From IMCC26077 sp964561165 (GTDB taxonomy: Bacteria > Actinomycetota > Actinomycetes > Nanopelagicales > Nanopelagicaceae): a stretch of DNA of 64,000 bases. Below, one piece after another: positions 8,277 to 17,672 of this stretch (positions are counted from its first letter, which is position 1; each line of letters starts with the position of its first letter). Where the stretch lies: contig CAZLOJ010000003.1 in the NCBI GenBank assembly GCA_964561165.1, positions 14,531-78,530 of the forward strand, in the 5' to 3' direction. Under the pieces are notes generated by a model, which saw nothing but the letters and a program-made list of their open reading frames with translations, did not search any database and was not told the DNA's origin. A program made the translations under genes and the position numbers.

Positions 8277-8992
8277 TGTGCTGCAATCAGCGCTTCCTGC
8301 ATTGTGAAAGCCCCCGCGTAGAGAGCCTTGCCAACGATAGAACCTTCAATGCCAATCTCCGTCAACGCGCGAAGCGCTCGAATATCATCAAGAGTTGATA
8401 CGCCCCCACTTGCGATAATCGGTGCTTTAGTTGCAGCTGCGACCTCTTTTAGCAATGTGATATTTGGACCTTGCATCGTTCCATCTTTTGCGACATCTGT
8501 AACAACGTAACGAGAACATCCATCACGATCGAGGCGTTCTAGAGTCTCGAAAAGATTCCCACCTTCTTGAGTCCAGCCACGGGCAGCGAGCGTATGTCCG
8601 CGCACATCGAGCCCCACAGCAATTTTCTCTCCATGCTTCTTAATCACGGTAGAGGTCCATTCTGGGTTCTCGAGCGCTGCAGTGCCCAAATTGATCCGAG
8701 CGCACCCAGTTGCCAATGCGCGCGATAACGATTCATCGTCACGAATACCACCTGAAAGCTCAACGTTGATATCAAGCTTGCCCACAACTTCCGCAAGTAT
8801 CTCGTGGTTGCTCCCACGACCAAATGCGGCGTCTAGGTCCACGAGATGTAGCCATTGCGCGCCGGCGCTCTGAAAGTCGAACGCTGCAGCAAGTGGTTGG
8901 CCATAGCTAGTTTCACGGTGTAGCTCTCCTTGGACCAATCGGACAGCTTTGCCATCTTTTACATCAACAGCTGGCAGTAATATCAACGACAT
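8273..8992 (-). CDS. priA: PriA-type phosphoribosyl isomerase (HisA/TrpF)
   Basis: Isomerises ProFAR in histidine synthesis and, in Actinobacteria, also phosphoribosyl anthranilate in tryptophan synthesis. The barrel has the acid/base aspartates in LLPAVDVKDG (Asp10) and VVTDVAKDGTMQGPN (Asp170), as in HisA and PriA. No trpF occurs among the trp genes here, which supports the dual role. That is inferred from context and lineage, not from a motif unique to PriA. The ATG at 8992 (MSLILLPAVDV) is chosen over an in-frame TTG at 9004. Either start overlaps hisH (10 or 22 nt). Confidence 0.9.
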   Translation of the reverse strand: MSLILLPAVDVKDGKAVRLVQGELHRETSYGQPLAAAFDFQSAGAQWLHLVDLDAAFGRGSNHEILAEVVGKLDINVELSGGIRDDESLSRALATGCARINLGTAALENPEWTSTVIKKHGEKIAVGLDVRGHTLAARGWTQEGGNLFETLERLDRDGCSRYVVTDVAKDGTMQGPNITLLKEVAAATKAPIIASGGVSTLDDIRALRALTEIGIEGSIVGKALYAGAFTMQEALIAAQ

Positions 8993-9606
8993 GTTGCGAT
9001 CCAATTCTCGATAAGGGTTGCACCGGCATCCCCTGATTTCTCAGGATGAAACTGAGTTGCACTCAGCGGTCCATTCTCCACTGCGGCGATGAATGCGCTG
9101 CCATATTCGCTCCACGTAACTTTCGCTGGGGCCATGCTCTCAGAAAGGTGCAACTCCCACGCTTGCGCTGCATACGAGTGCACAAAATAGAAACGTTCAT
9201 TCGTTACGCCTCTAAAAAGCGTGGAACCTTCGGCAACCTTAACCTCACTCCAGCCCATGTGCGGCAGAACATCCGACGGCAACTGCTCCACAGTTCCTGG
9301 CCACTGTGCAAGACCGTTGCGAGTTACCCCATGTTCGACGCCAGTAGTAAAGAGGACTTGCATTCCGACGCAAATTCCGAGCGTGGGTCGATTTGCCACC
9401 AAACGCGCATCCACGATTGCAGATGCACTCACTGTTTCAAGGCCATCCATACACGCTGCGAACGCGCCAACTCCTGGGATAACTAGCCCATCAGCTTCGA
9501 TACACATTTGAGTATCAGAGGTGATTTCGGCCGCAAATCCGTGACGAGAGAATGCTCGCTGCGCAGAACGAACATTTCCAAAACCATAATCAAGAATTGC
9601 AATCAA
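8983..9606 (-). CDS. hisH: Imidazole glycerol phosphate synthase, glutaminase subunit
   Basis: Class I glutamine amidotransferase that feeds ammonia to HisF. The 207-residue product has the nucleophile in LGICVGMQ (Cys79) and the His187-Glu189 pair in TQFHPEKSG. The start is a TTG whose first letters overlap the hisB stop (TTGA). The resulting N-terminus MIAILDYGFGNVRS is typical of HisH, so this rare start is probably real. Confidence 0.95.
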   Translation of the reverse strand: MIAILDYGFGNVRSAQRAFSRHGFAAEITSDTQMCIEADGLVIPGVGAFAACMDGLETVSASAIVDARLVANRPTLGICVGMQVLFTTGVEHGVTRNGLAQWPGTVEQLPSDVLPHMGWSEVKVAEGSTLFRGVTNERFYFVHSYAAQAWELHLSESMAPAKVTWSEYGSAFIAAVENGPLSATQFHPEKSGDAGATLIENWIATCR

Positions 9607-10187
9607 AGGGTGCCTTTGGTGGAAGGAATTCCCGCAACTCCATCTCGTGCGACAGCATCTCTGAGTGCTCGCGCAACTGCCTTGAATTGCGCCTCCATGA
9701 CGTGATGCGCATTTCTGCCTTCAAGTACGCGCACGTGCAAAGCGATTCGCGCCTCGGCAATTAACGATTCCCAAATGTGGCGAGTCAAAGTTGTGTCGTA
9801 GGTGCCGATAAGCTCGACAATTTCAGGTTGGCGATGGATCAGGTACGGACGACCTGAAAGGTCTACTGCGGCTTGCACGAGAACCTCATCTAGCGGCACG
9901 GTTGCATCGCCAAAGCGACGAATACCTGATTTATCCCCAAGCGCTTCGCGTAAGGCTTGTCCTAATGCTAAAGAAGTGTCCTCGACCGTGTGATGAGCAT
10001 CGACTTCGATATCTCCGGTGGTCTTCACAGTGAGATCAAATCCAGCATGCTTTCCTAATTGATTCAACATGTGATCAAAGAACGGCACCTGCGTCTCTAT
10101 TGATATCTGGCCACTTCCATCAAGCTCCAGATCAATGTGGACCGATGACTCTTTGGTGGTGCGATCAACTACTGCTCGACGACTCAT
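9603..10187 (-). CDS. hisB: Imidazoleglycerol-phosphate dehydratase
   Basis: Dehydrates imidazole glycerol phosphate to imidazole acetol phosphate. The 194-residue enzyme is monofunctional with no phosphatase fusion, so histidinol phosphatase must be elsewhere. It contains the two metal-binding repeats DAHHTVEDT and NAHHVMEAQFKA. The ATG is preceded by AAGGGGG, a strong ribosome binding site. Upstream 10188-10243 is a short spacer to hisC with no clear signal. Confidence 0.97.
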   Translation of the reverse strand: MSRRAVVDRTTKESSVHIDLELDGSGQISIETQVPFFDHMLNQLGKHAGFDLTVKTTGDIEVDAHHTVEDTSLALGQALREALGDKSGIRRFGDATVPLDEVLVQAAVDLSGRPYLIHRQPEIVELIGTYDTTLTRHIWESLIAEARIALHVRVLEGRNAHHVMEAQFKAVARALRDAVARDGVAGIPSTKGTL

Positions 10188-10243
10188 CGTGCCCCCTTAT
10201 GTGAGATCTCGCCCGTATTAGAGCGAGATTTTACCCTTTAAAT

Positions 10244-11338
10244 TTACTCCCGTGCCTTAGCCATTGCGGCAATGAACCTATCGTTCTCCTCGGGAGTTCC
10301 AATTGTCACGCGCAGTGCACCTGGCAAGCCCACGTCTCGAATCAACACCCCTTCGGCAAGCAATTTCTGCCAAAGCTCCCCTGGCGTAGCGGTGGCAAAG
10401 AGGAAGAAATTAGCTCCGCTGTGCACTGTGCGCACGCCAAGCTTCTCCAGTTGTTGCATCACTCGCTCACGCTCCTTTGACAGGAGCGCGACGTTACCTA
10501 AAAGTTCTTGCGAGTAAGAGAGCGCCACAAGCGCCAGTGATTGCGTAGCGGTACTCAAGTGATAAGGCAGTCGAACCAATTGCAAAGCATCAATGACTTT
10601 CGGATTAGCGACCAAGTAGCCGACGCGAGTGCCAGCAAAGGCAAATGCTTTACTCATCGTTCGAGAGACAAGAATGTTGGAATGTCGCTCAATAAGTGTG
10701 ACAGCGCTTGGCTCTGATGAGAACTCTTGGTACGCCTCATCAACCACCAAGAGCGCATTTCGCTCTCGACATAGATCGGCTATGCGCTCAATATCTGCGA
10801 GTGGGGCAACGGTTCCTGTTGGGTTATTAGGTGTGGTGAGAAAGATGAGAGTTGGAGTGTGCGCGCTCATTGCTTCTCTAGTTTTTTCACGATCTATCGA
10901 GTAATCACTATCTCGCTCGACAGCAATCCATTTCGTTCCGACCGAACGGGCGATATTGCGATGCATGGAGTACGAAGGTTCGAAACCAAGGGCGCTTCGA
11001 CCGAATCCCCCGAATGCGAGGAAGATGGTTTGAAGAATTTCATTACTACCGTTTGCGGCCCATACCGAGCGTTCATCAAAGGTCGTATCGGAGAGTTGGT
11101 TGATATATCGCGCAAGCGCGCGGCGAAGTTCAATCGCATCTCGATCTGGATAGCGATTGAGGCGTCCGCCAACTTCACTTAACGCTCGTTCAAGATCCTT
11201 CACAAGAGCACGACTTGGACCAAACGGGTTCTCGTTGGTGTTCAGACGAACTGGCACGTCTAACTGCGGCGCGCCATAAGGAGTTTGATCAGCAAGATCT
11301 GCGCGAAGTGGCAGCCATGCCGGCCATTGATTAGTCAT
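10244..11338 (-). CDS. hisC: Histidinol-phosphate aminotransferase
   Basis: PLP aminotransferase converting imidazole acetol phosphate to histidinol phosphate. The 364-residue product starts MTNQWPAWLPLRADL and has NTNENPFGPS at 33-42, TPNNPTG near 169 and the PLP lysine Lys230 in SRTMSKAFAFAGTRVGY. The open frame extends further upstream into hisD. The ATG at 11338 is chosen because it overlaps the hisD stop (ATGA) and gives the normal HisC N-terminus. Confidence 0.95.
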   Translation of the reverse strand: MTNQWPAWLPLRADLADQTPYGAPQLDVPVRLNTNENPFGPSRALVKDLERALSEVGGRLNRYPDRDAIELRRALARYINQLSDTTFDERSVWAANGSNEILQTIFLAFGGFGRSALGFEPSYSMHRNIARSVGTKWIAVERDSDYSIDREKTREAMSAHTPTLIFLTTPNNPTGTVAPLADIERIADLCRERNALLVVDEAYQEFSSEPSAVTLIERHSNILVSRTMSKAFAFAGTRVGYLVANPKVIDALQLVRLPYHLSTATQSLALVALSYSQELLGNVALLSKERERVMQQLEKLGVRTVHSGANFFLFATATPGELWQKLLAEGVLIRDVGLPGALRVTIGTPEENDRFIAAMAKARE

Positions 11339-12654
11339 GCGCGAAACCGTGCCGCGATTGCCTCGCCGTGCGCCGGAAGATCTTCGGAGTTCGCGAGCGT
11401 AATGACGGTCTCGGCTACTTGCTCGAGAGCAGCCTTTGAATAATTCACAAAGTGTAAACCCTTCAAGAAGGTTTGCACTGAGAGTCCACTCGAATGGCAT
11501 GCGCATCCACCAGTCGGGAGAACGTGATTCGAGCCTGCGGAATAATCACCCAGTGATACTGGAGCAAATGAGCCAATGAAGATTGCGCCGCCATTTCGCA
11601 CGTGTTTGGCAACCGACTCTGCATCACGAGTATGTATTTGCACATGTTCGCCTGCATAGCCATTAAGCACGTGAAGGCCTTGTTCAATATCTTTCACGAT
11701 TACAATTGCGGATTGAACTCCGCTAAGTGCAGTTGCGATTCGTTCACTATGTTTGGTCTTGTCTATCCGAATCTCTAATCGCCGCTTCACCTCTTCGGCG
11801 AGAGTGCGGCTGGTGGTAACAAGCACAGCTGCAGCAATCGTGTCGTGCTCTGCTTGACTAATGAGATCAGCAGCGACGTAATCGGCGTCTGCAGAATCAT
11901 CTGCGAGAATGATGATCTCTGTTGGGCCTGCTTCTGAATCGATACCGATGATTCCCCGTAGCGCACGCTTTGCCGCAGCAACATAGACATTGCCAGGTCC
12001 TGTCACCATATCGACTGCTTGACATCCGATTCCATAAGCAAACATGGCAACTGCTTGTGCACCTCCAACGGCATAGACCTCGTCGATCCCCAAGAGCGCA
12101 CATGTTGCCAAAATCGTCGGGTGTGGCAAACCACCAAATTCTCTCTGTGGTGGCGATGCAATAGCTATTGATTGCACGCCCGCAATTTGTGCAGGGATGA
12201 CATTCATCATCACGCTGCTCGGATATACCGCGCGACCACCAGGGACATATAGCCCAACTCGATCGACCGGAACCCACCGTTCAGTTACCGTACCGCCAGG
12301 AATTACTGTCACGCTTTTTTCGGCACGTAATTGTTCCTGGTGAACTTTTCTAATTCGTTCGATAGAGAGCAGGAGGGCTTGCTTGACCTTCTCATCAAGA
12401 TTCTCTAGAGCGCCCGATATTTCCGAAGGACTGACTCGAAGTGAGTGCGGACGCACCCCATCGAACTTCTCTCCCAAATCCAGAAGAGCGCTGACGCCAC
12501 CGGTGCGAACGTGATCAATGATTTCTTGGACATCGCGCATCGCCCCTGCGACATCGAGAGTCGCGCGCGGAATCAGTGCGCGTATTTCATCGCGAGAGCT
12601 CTTGTTGGTGAGTTGAGCGCTCGCGTCGATTTCACGGATGATTGGGCGGCTCAC
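11335..12654 (-). CDS. hisD: Histidinol dehydrogenase
   Basis: Zinc enzyme that oxidises histidinol to histidine in two NAD-dependent steps. The 439-residue protein has the HisD signatures VYVPGGRAVYPSSVMMN, GPGNVYVAAAKR, ISQAEHD and DYSAGSNHVLPTGG. The start is GTG at 12654 (MSRPIIREID); no strong ribosome binding site is visible. The gene begins 34 nt after the dnaE stop, the longest spacer between dnaE and hisB, and a weak internal promoter there cannot be excluded. Confidence 0.96.
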   Translation of the reverse strand: MSRPIIREIDASAQLTNKSSRDEIRALIPRATLDVAGAMRDVQEIIDHVRTGGVSALLDLGEKFDGVRPHSLRVSPSEISGALENLDEKVKQALLLSIERIRKVHQEQLRAEKSVTVIPGGTVTERWVPVDRVGLYVPGGRAVYPSSVMMNVIPAQIAGVQSIAIASPPQREFGGLPHPTILATCALLGIDEVYAVGGAQAVAMFAYGIGCQAVDMVTGPGNVYVAAAKRALRGIIGIDSEAGPTEIIILADDSADADYVAADLISQAEHDTIAAAVLVTTSRTLAEEVKRRLEIRIDKTKHSERIATALSGVQSAIVIVKDIEQGLHVLNGYAGEHVQIHTRDAESVAKHVRNGGAIFIGSFAPVSLGDYSAGSNHVLPTGGCACHSSGLSVQTFLKGLHFVNYSKAALEQVAETVITLANSEDLPAHGEAIAARFRA

Positions 12655-12688
12655 TTACTCATTCTACTCAAGGAGCCATGGCGCGTGC

Positions 12689-15600
12689 TTAGACCAGACA
12701 GTTTGGCCCTAAAAGGGCTTTCAAATCAGCGCTTAGGCTTGCAGTAGCGCTCACCTTTAACCCTTCGTCGATAGTCAACAAGGTGTTCTCGGTTGCGCTC
12801 TCCAGCCGAAGATGTACATCCGTTGTGCCAGGGTGCGAACGCAATACCTCTTTCATCCGTTCAACAACGGGCGGTGTGCATCGAGCTAATGGCAGGGTAA
12901 TGACCAATGGTCCTTTTCGCTCTTGATGAAGATCCGGTAGCGACATTTCCATCAAGATGAATTTTGGGACCTCTTCGCGACGATCAACCCGCCCCCTAAC
13001 GAGGACGATGACATCTTCTCCCATCATCGTCGCGTATTGATTGTAGGTATTCGAAAAAGCCATCACATCGATTGCTCCGCTGAGGTCTTCGAGGGTGACA
13101 ATGGCCCACGATGCCCCTTGTTTGGTGACCTTTCTTTGGATGCCGGTAATAAGACCAGCGATCGTCATTACTTCGTCCCCATGATTTCCATGTAGCTCAT
13201 CGCCTGATATCGCACTAATTGGTCGATCAGAGAGCGAGGCGAGCAGCGATTCGACGCCAAGTAGTGGATGGTCAGAAACATAGAGTCCAAGCATTTCTCG
13301 TTCGTGTGCGAGAAGCGTGCGCTTATCCCATTCATCGACTGGGTAATCTAAATCTATACTGGCAACTTGATTCTCGTTTGCCCCTCCGAAGAGATCAAAC
13401 TGTCCAATAGCTTCAGCGCGTTTGGTCTCTGAAACACTGTCGAGCGCCTCGAGATAGATGGCCATCAAACCGCGACGAGAATGTCCGAGCGAATCGAAGG
13501 CGCCGCCTTTGATTAACGATTCTAAAGTTTTCTTGTTGCAAACCTGAGCATCTACTTTCGCTAGAAAATCTCCAAAAGAGGTGAAGGAGCCTTTGCTCTC
13601 GCGAGCTTTTCTGATTAATTCGACAGCGCCTGTTCCAACATTTCGGATTGCGGCCAGACCAAAACGAATATCTTTGCCGCGCGGTGTGTAATCAGATTCA
13701 GACTCGTTGACATCTGGGGGCAAGACTTTTATCCCCATTCTGCGACATTCACTTAAGTACAGCGCACTCTTATCTTTATCATCGCGGACGCTTGTGAGCA
13801 GCGCTGCCATGTACTCCGTCGGAAAGTTGGCTTTGAGGTATGCAGTCCAGTACGAGACCATGCCATAGCCCGCGCTGTGCGCGCGATTAAATGCATAATC
13901 CGAGAACGGAACGAGAATCTCCCAGAGCATGGAGATTGCATTATCAGAGTAGCCCCGCTCCTGCATTCCAGCTTGAAATGGGATGTACTCTTTATCAAGA
14001 ATCTCTTTCTTCTTCTTGCCCATAGCGCGACGCAAGAGATCTGCGCCACCAAGTGAGAATCCGGCTAGTTTTTGAGCAATGGCCATGACCTGCTCTTGGT
14101 ACACAATCAAACCGTAAGTATCTCCAAGGATCTCTGCGAGTGGTTCTGCCAATTCGCGATGAATGGGAATTACCGGTTTGCGATTGTTTTTTCGATCCGC
14201 ATAATCATTGTGCGCATTAGCACCCATAGGACCAGGTCGATAGAGAGCGATTACCGCTGAGATATCTTCGAATGAATCTGGCGCTAGCGATCGCAAGAGC
14301 GAACGCATGGGGCCACCGTCGAGCTGGAAGACACCAAGGGTCTCACCTCGCGAAAGGAGCTCATACGTTTTCTTATCGTCTAATGCCAGATCTTCGAGTG
14401 CGAAAGAAATCCCCTGATTACTTTTGATGTTAATCAGACAGTCATCCAAAACGGTGAGGTTGCGCAAGCCAAGAAAATCCATTTTAAGGAGACCAAGCGA
14501 TTCGCAAGCACCCATATCGAATTGAGTGATGATGGATCCATCCGCCTCGCGTCGTTGAATCGGAATAACATCAAGGAGCGGCTCTTTGCTCAGAATTACA
14601 CCCGCGGCATGCACGCCCCATTGACGCTTGAGACCCTCTAAACCTTTCGCGGTGTCAATGACCCGCTTGGCTTCGACATCACTGTCATAAAGCGCTCGCA
14701 CTTCGCCCGCCTCAACGTATCGCTCATCATCTGGATTAAAAATTCCCTCGAGCGAAATATCTTTACCCATTACTGAGGGTGGGAGAGATTTATTGATTTT
14801 CTCTCCGATTATGTATGGCAACCCCAACACTCGCGTTGCATCTTTCACCGCTTGTTTCGCCTTGATTGTTCCGTACGTAATGATTTGGGCAACTCGCTCT
14901 TCACCATAACGTGAGGTCGCATATTGAATCATTTCGCCTCGATGGCGCTCGTCGAAGTCAAGATCGATATCAGGCATTGAAATACGCTCCGGATTGAGAA
15001 AGCGCTCAAAAAGCAAGCCGTGCTTAATAGGATCAAGTCCGGTGATTCCTAGCGCGTACGCAACAACTGCGCCTGCCGCCGAACCACGTCCAGGGCCGAC
15101 ACGAATTCCTTCTTTGCGCGCGTAGTTCACAAGGTCGGCAACCACAAGGAAGTACCCAGGAAAACCCATCTGACAGATAACTTGCACTTCGTACGCCGCA
15201 CGCTTCAGATGTTCTGGCGGTACGCCATCAGGAAAACGTGTTGCCAGGCCGCGCGCAACTTCCTTCTCCAACCATGATTCCTCGGTTTCACCCTTAGGGA
15301 CAGGAAATTGCGGCAGAAGATTCTCTCCTTCGCGGAAGGAGATCTGACACCGCTCTGCAATCAAAAGAGTGTTGTCGCAGGCTTCAGGAATCTCAGCAAA
15401 GAGTTCGCGCATCTGTTGAGCAGATTTCAGGTAGAACTCGTCATTATCGAATTTGAAACGTTTTGGATCAGCAAGAGTTGATCCCGATTGGATGCAGAGC
15501 AGGGCAGCATGCGCTTGCTCATCTTCTTTGTAGGTGTAGTGGAGATCATTCGTTGCGAGCAACGGAATATTGAGGTCCTTTGCGAGTTTTAATAGATCTG

Positions 15601-16210
15601 TTCGAGTTCGTTTTTCGATCTCTATTCCATGCTCCATCAACTCAAGAAAGTAATTCTCTTTGCCGAAGATTTCTTGATAGTCGCCAGCAGCTTTCTTTGC
15701 TCCTGCATAGTCGCCCATGCGAAGCCGTGTTTGGATTTCACCGCCTGGGCAACCAGTGGTTGCGATCAAACCTGCTGAATATTGTTGCAACAACTCTCGA
15801 TCCATTCGAGGCTTGTAGTAATACCCTTCAAGCGACGCTAATGACGAAAGCTTAAAGAGATTACTCATCCCGTTGTTGTTCTGGGCAAGAATTGTCATGT
15901 GGGTATAGGCCCCTCCGCCAGAGACATCATCTTCCCCACCTTCAGCCCACTTGACGCGCTTGCGATCATGGCGTGAACCGGGGGCGATGTATGCCTCAAT
16001 ACCGATGATGGGTTTAACGCCGACAGCTTGTGCGCTTTTGTAGAACTCGTATGCACCAAAGAGATTGCCGTGATCTGTTATCGCGATTGCGCGTGCCTGC
16101 GGGTTCTCAACCTTTGCCACCTCACCAACGAGCTCCTTGACGCGAGCGGCACCATCGAGCATCGAGTACTCGGTATGGACATGGAGGTGGACAAAATCGT
16201 TGGTGCTCAC
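12689..16210 (-). CDS. dnaE: DNA polymerase III alpha subunit (replicative)
   Basis: Main replicative polymerase. The 1173-residue product has an N-terminal PHP domain (VHLHVHTEYSMLDG), the polymerase core with catalytic aspartates in PDIDLDFDERHRGE around residue 412, and the helix-hairpin-helix region. It also has a clamp-binding motif QFDLFGG near residue 920 and a C-terminal OB fold (VMTIAGLITGIQRK). The GTG start has no ribosome binding site but is preceded by TACATT 8 nt upstream, suggesting leaderless initiation. A second, error-prone DnaE2 lies at 42008-45373. Confidence 0.97.
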   Translation of the reverse strand: MSTNDFVHLHVHTEYSMLDGAARVKELVGEVAKVENPQARAIAITDHGNLFGAYEFYKSAQAVGVKPIIGIEAYIAPGSRHDRKRVKWAEGGEDDVSGGGAYTHMTILAQNNNGMSNLFKLSSLASLEGYYYKPRMDRELLQQYSAGLIATTGCPGGEIQTRLRMGDYAGAKKAAGDYQEIFGKENYFLELMEHGIEIEKRTRTDLLKLAKDLNIPLLATNDLHYTYKEDEQAHAALLCIQSGSTLADPKRFKFDNDEFYLKSAQQMRELFAEIPEACDNTLLIAERCQISFREGENLLPQFPVPKGETEESWLEKEVARGLATRFPDGVPPEHLKRAAYEVQVICQMGFPGYFLVVADLVNYARKEGIRVGPGRGSAAGAVVAYALGITGLDPIKHGLLFERFLNPERISMPDIDLDFDERHRGEMIQYATSRYGEERVAQIITYGTIKAKQAVKDATRVLGLPYIIGEKINKSLPPSVMGKDISLEGIFNPDDERYVEAGEVRALYDSDVEAKRVIDTAKGLEGLKRQWGVHAAGVILSKEPLLDVIPIQRREADGSIITQFDMGACESLGLLKMDFLGLRNLTVLDDCLINIKSNQGISFALEDLALDDKKTYELLSRGETLGVFQLDGGPMRSLLRSLAPDSFEDISAVIALYRPGPMGANAHNDYADRKNNRKPVIPIHRELAEPLAEILGDTYGLIVYQEQVMAIAQKLAGFSLGGADLLRRAMGKKKKEILDKEYIPFQAGMQERGYSDNAISMLWEILVPFSDYAFNRAHSAGYGMVSYWTAYLKANFPTEYMAALLTSVRDDKDKSALYLSECRRMGIKVLPPDVNESESDYTPRGKDIRFGLAAIRNVGTGAVELIRKARESKGSFTSFGDFLAKVDAQVCNKKTLESLIKGGAFDSLGHSRRGLMAIYLEALDSVSETKRAEAIGQFDLFGGANENQVASIDLDYPVDEWDKRTLLAHEREMLGLYVSDHPLLGVESLLASLSDRPISAISGDELHGNHGDEVMTIAGLITGIQRKVTKQGASWAIVTLEDLSGAIDVMAFSNTYNQYATMMGEDVIVLVRGRVDRREEVPKFILMEMSLPDLHQERKGPLVITLPLARCTPPVVERMKEVLRSHPGTTDVHLRLESATENTLLTIDEGLKVSATASLSADLKALLGPNCLV

Positions 16211-16218
16211 GGTTGGGA

Positions 16219-16224
16219 AATGTA
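16219..16224 (-). promoter_or_regulatory. Candidate -10 element for dnaE
   Basis: TACATT (minus strand) lies 8 nt before the GTG of dnaE, with no Shine-Dalgarno between. It fits the TANNNT -10 spacing seen before leaderless genes. If active, it would also drive the his-trp genes downstream. Confidence 0.4.
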
Positions 16225-16233
16225 GCGCCTTGC

Positions 16234-17193
16234 CTAGGAAGGGTTACGTAGGCTGGCTAAAGCGCTGCTCAGGTCGGCTGGGTAGGCGCTGGTAAAGCTC
16301 TCTTCCTGCCCGCTACCTGGGTGGATGATGGTCAAGCGGTGGGCATGGAGCCACTGCCTGGTCAGCCCCAAAGCCTTGGCAAAGGTTGGGTCGGCGCCAT
16401 ACATCAAGTCGCCAACGAGGGGGTGGCGCAGCGCTGCAAAGTGCACCCGAATCTGATGAGTTCGCCCCGTCTCCAACTCGACCTCTACCAATGTGGCGCC
16501 AGCAAAACTTTCAAGCGTTTGATAGTGGGTGATGCTTGGTTTTCCATCGGCCACAACAGCAAACTTAAATTCATCGCGTGGATGGCGGTCGATTGGCGCA
16601 TCAATCGTCCCGCGCGTGGGATCTGGATGTCCCTGCACGATTGCGTGATAGATCTTCTGCACCTGACGAGCACGAAACTGTTCTTTCAAGGAGAGATACG
16701 CTCGATCAGATTTTGCTACGACCATTAATCCTGAGGTGCCAACATCTAGGCGATGAACGATTCCGGCTCGCTCTGTTGGCGCAAGGTGTGAGAGCGAAAT
16801 TCCACGTGCCGTTAAGACACCAACAACAGTAGGCCCACTCCAACCGATTGATGGGTGCGCTGCAACACCCAGTGGCTTATCGATAACAATAATGTCGTCA
16901 TCGCTGTACACCACTTTAAGTTCGGGAAGATCTGATGTATCCAGCTGGGCAATACGACCAGCTTCATGAACAATGTCGATCTCAATTACATCACCTGCAG
17001 CAAGTCGGGCAGATTTATCCACTCGCTTACCGTTGACAAAAATCGCCCCGCGTTCAGCCGCGGCGGCGACCATTGTGCGAGAGAGTCCGAGCGCGCGAGC
17101 AAGTGCAGCATCGACGCGTTCGCCATCGAGCCCCTCAGGAATTTCTAACGTGCGCGTTTGAGTGATTTCATGTGGTTCATTTGGTTGGCTCAT
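16234..17193 (-). CDS. rluD: RluD/RluA-family pseudouridine synthase
   Basis: Makes pseudouridines in 23S rRNA (RluD-type sites are in helix 69). The 319-residue protein has an N-terminal S4 RNA-binding domain (RVDAALARALGLSR to VDKSARLAAGD) and the catalytic motif GIVHRLDVGTSGLMVVAKS with the nucleophile Asp150. RTHQIRVHFAALRHPLVGD is the later conserved block. The ATG overlaps the lspA stop by 4 nt, the usual lspA-rluD pairing. The exact rRNA target is assumed from family and context. Confidence 0.92.
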   Translation of the reverse strand: MSQPNEPHEITQTRTLEIPEGLDGERVDAALARALGLSRTMVAAAAERGAIFVNGKRVDKSARLAAGDVIEIDIVHEAGRIAQLDTSDLPELKVVYSDDDIIVIDKPLGVAAHPSIGWSGPTVVGVLTARGISLSHLAPTERAGIVHRLDVGTSGLMVVAKSDRAYLSLKEQFRARQVQKIYHAIVQGHPDPTRGTIDAPIDRHPRDEFKFAVVADGKPSITHYQTLESFAGATLVEVELETGRTHQIRVHFAALRHPLVGDLMYGADPTFAKALGLTRQWLHAHRLTIIHPGSGQEESFTSAYPADLSSALASLRNPS

Positions 17194-17672
17194 CGATTAT
17201 CTCCGTGATAACTTCCGCCGCGCCACGAAAGCACAGCCATTACGGCAACGGAAAGGACAATCGCTGAATCGGCAATATTAAATAGCGCCCAATTTGGTAG
17301 GCCGATCCAATCGACAACGTGGCCGCGAAATGGTCCGGGATCGCGGAAGAGACGATCGGTGAGATTGCCCATGACGCCACCGATTAATCCAGCCCACGGA
17401 TAGCTCCATGCGCGAATCGAAACGCGTGGGATACGAATGAGAAGATAAAGGAGGACGAAAACACTGATGGCGGTGAGGGCAAAGGTGGCGCCAGTAAATG
17501 AGCTAAATGCCGCGCCGGGATTACGTGCAAACTCCCAACGCAAAAATCGTCCAATGACATATTGAACTGGTTTACCTTCAAGCGTTTTGACTGCCCAGAT
17601 TTTCGTGGCGAGATCGAGTAGGTAAACGGCGAGCGCACCGCTAAAGATAATCCGCCAATGCGAAGTGCGAAT
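17190..17672 (-). CDS. lspA: Lipoprotein signal peptidase (apparent ATT start)
   Basis: Membrane aspartic protease that removes the signal peptide from lipoproteins modified by Lgt. The complete 160-residue frame has four hydrophobic helices and the catalytic aspartates in GHVVDWIG (Asp121) and FNIADSAI (Asp135). A conventional start occurs only at the internal TTG 17543, which would remove the first helix containing LLDLATKIW. The homologous sequence continues upstream to an ATT at 17672 that overlaps the upstream stop as TAATT. GAGGAG lies 8 nt before it. An AUU start is therefore the best reading; CTG codons further upstream are less well placed. Confidence 0.88.
   Translation of the reverse strand: MRTSHWRIIFSGALAVYLLDLATKIWAVKTLEGKPVQYVIGRFLRWEFARNPGAAFSSFTGATFALTAISVFVLLYLLIRIPRVSIRAWSYPWAGLIGGVMGNLTDRLFRDPGPFRGHVVDWIGLPNWALFNIADSAIVLSVAVMAVLSWRGGSYHGDNR

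Noticed and set aside
10244..11506. hisC with a 56-residue N-terminal extension
   Set aside because: The extension is antisense-like reading through hisD; the ATG at 11338 gives the family N-terminus and a 4-nt overlap.
17190..17543. lspA starting at TTG 17543 (117 residues)
   Set aside because: This loses the first transmembrane helix and the conserved DLATK region; homologous sequence continues upstream to 17672.
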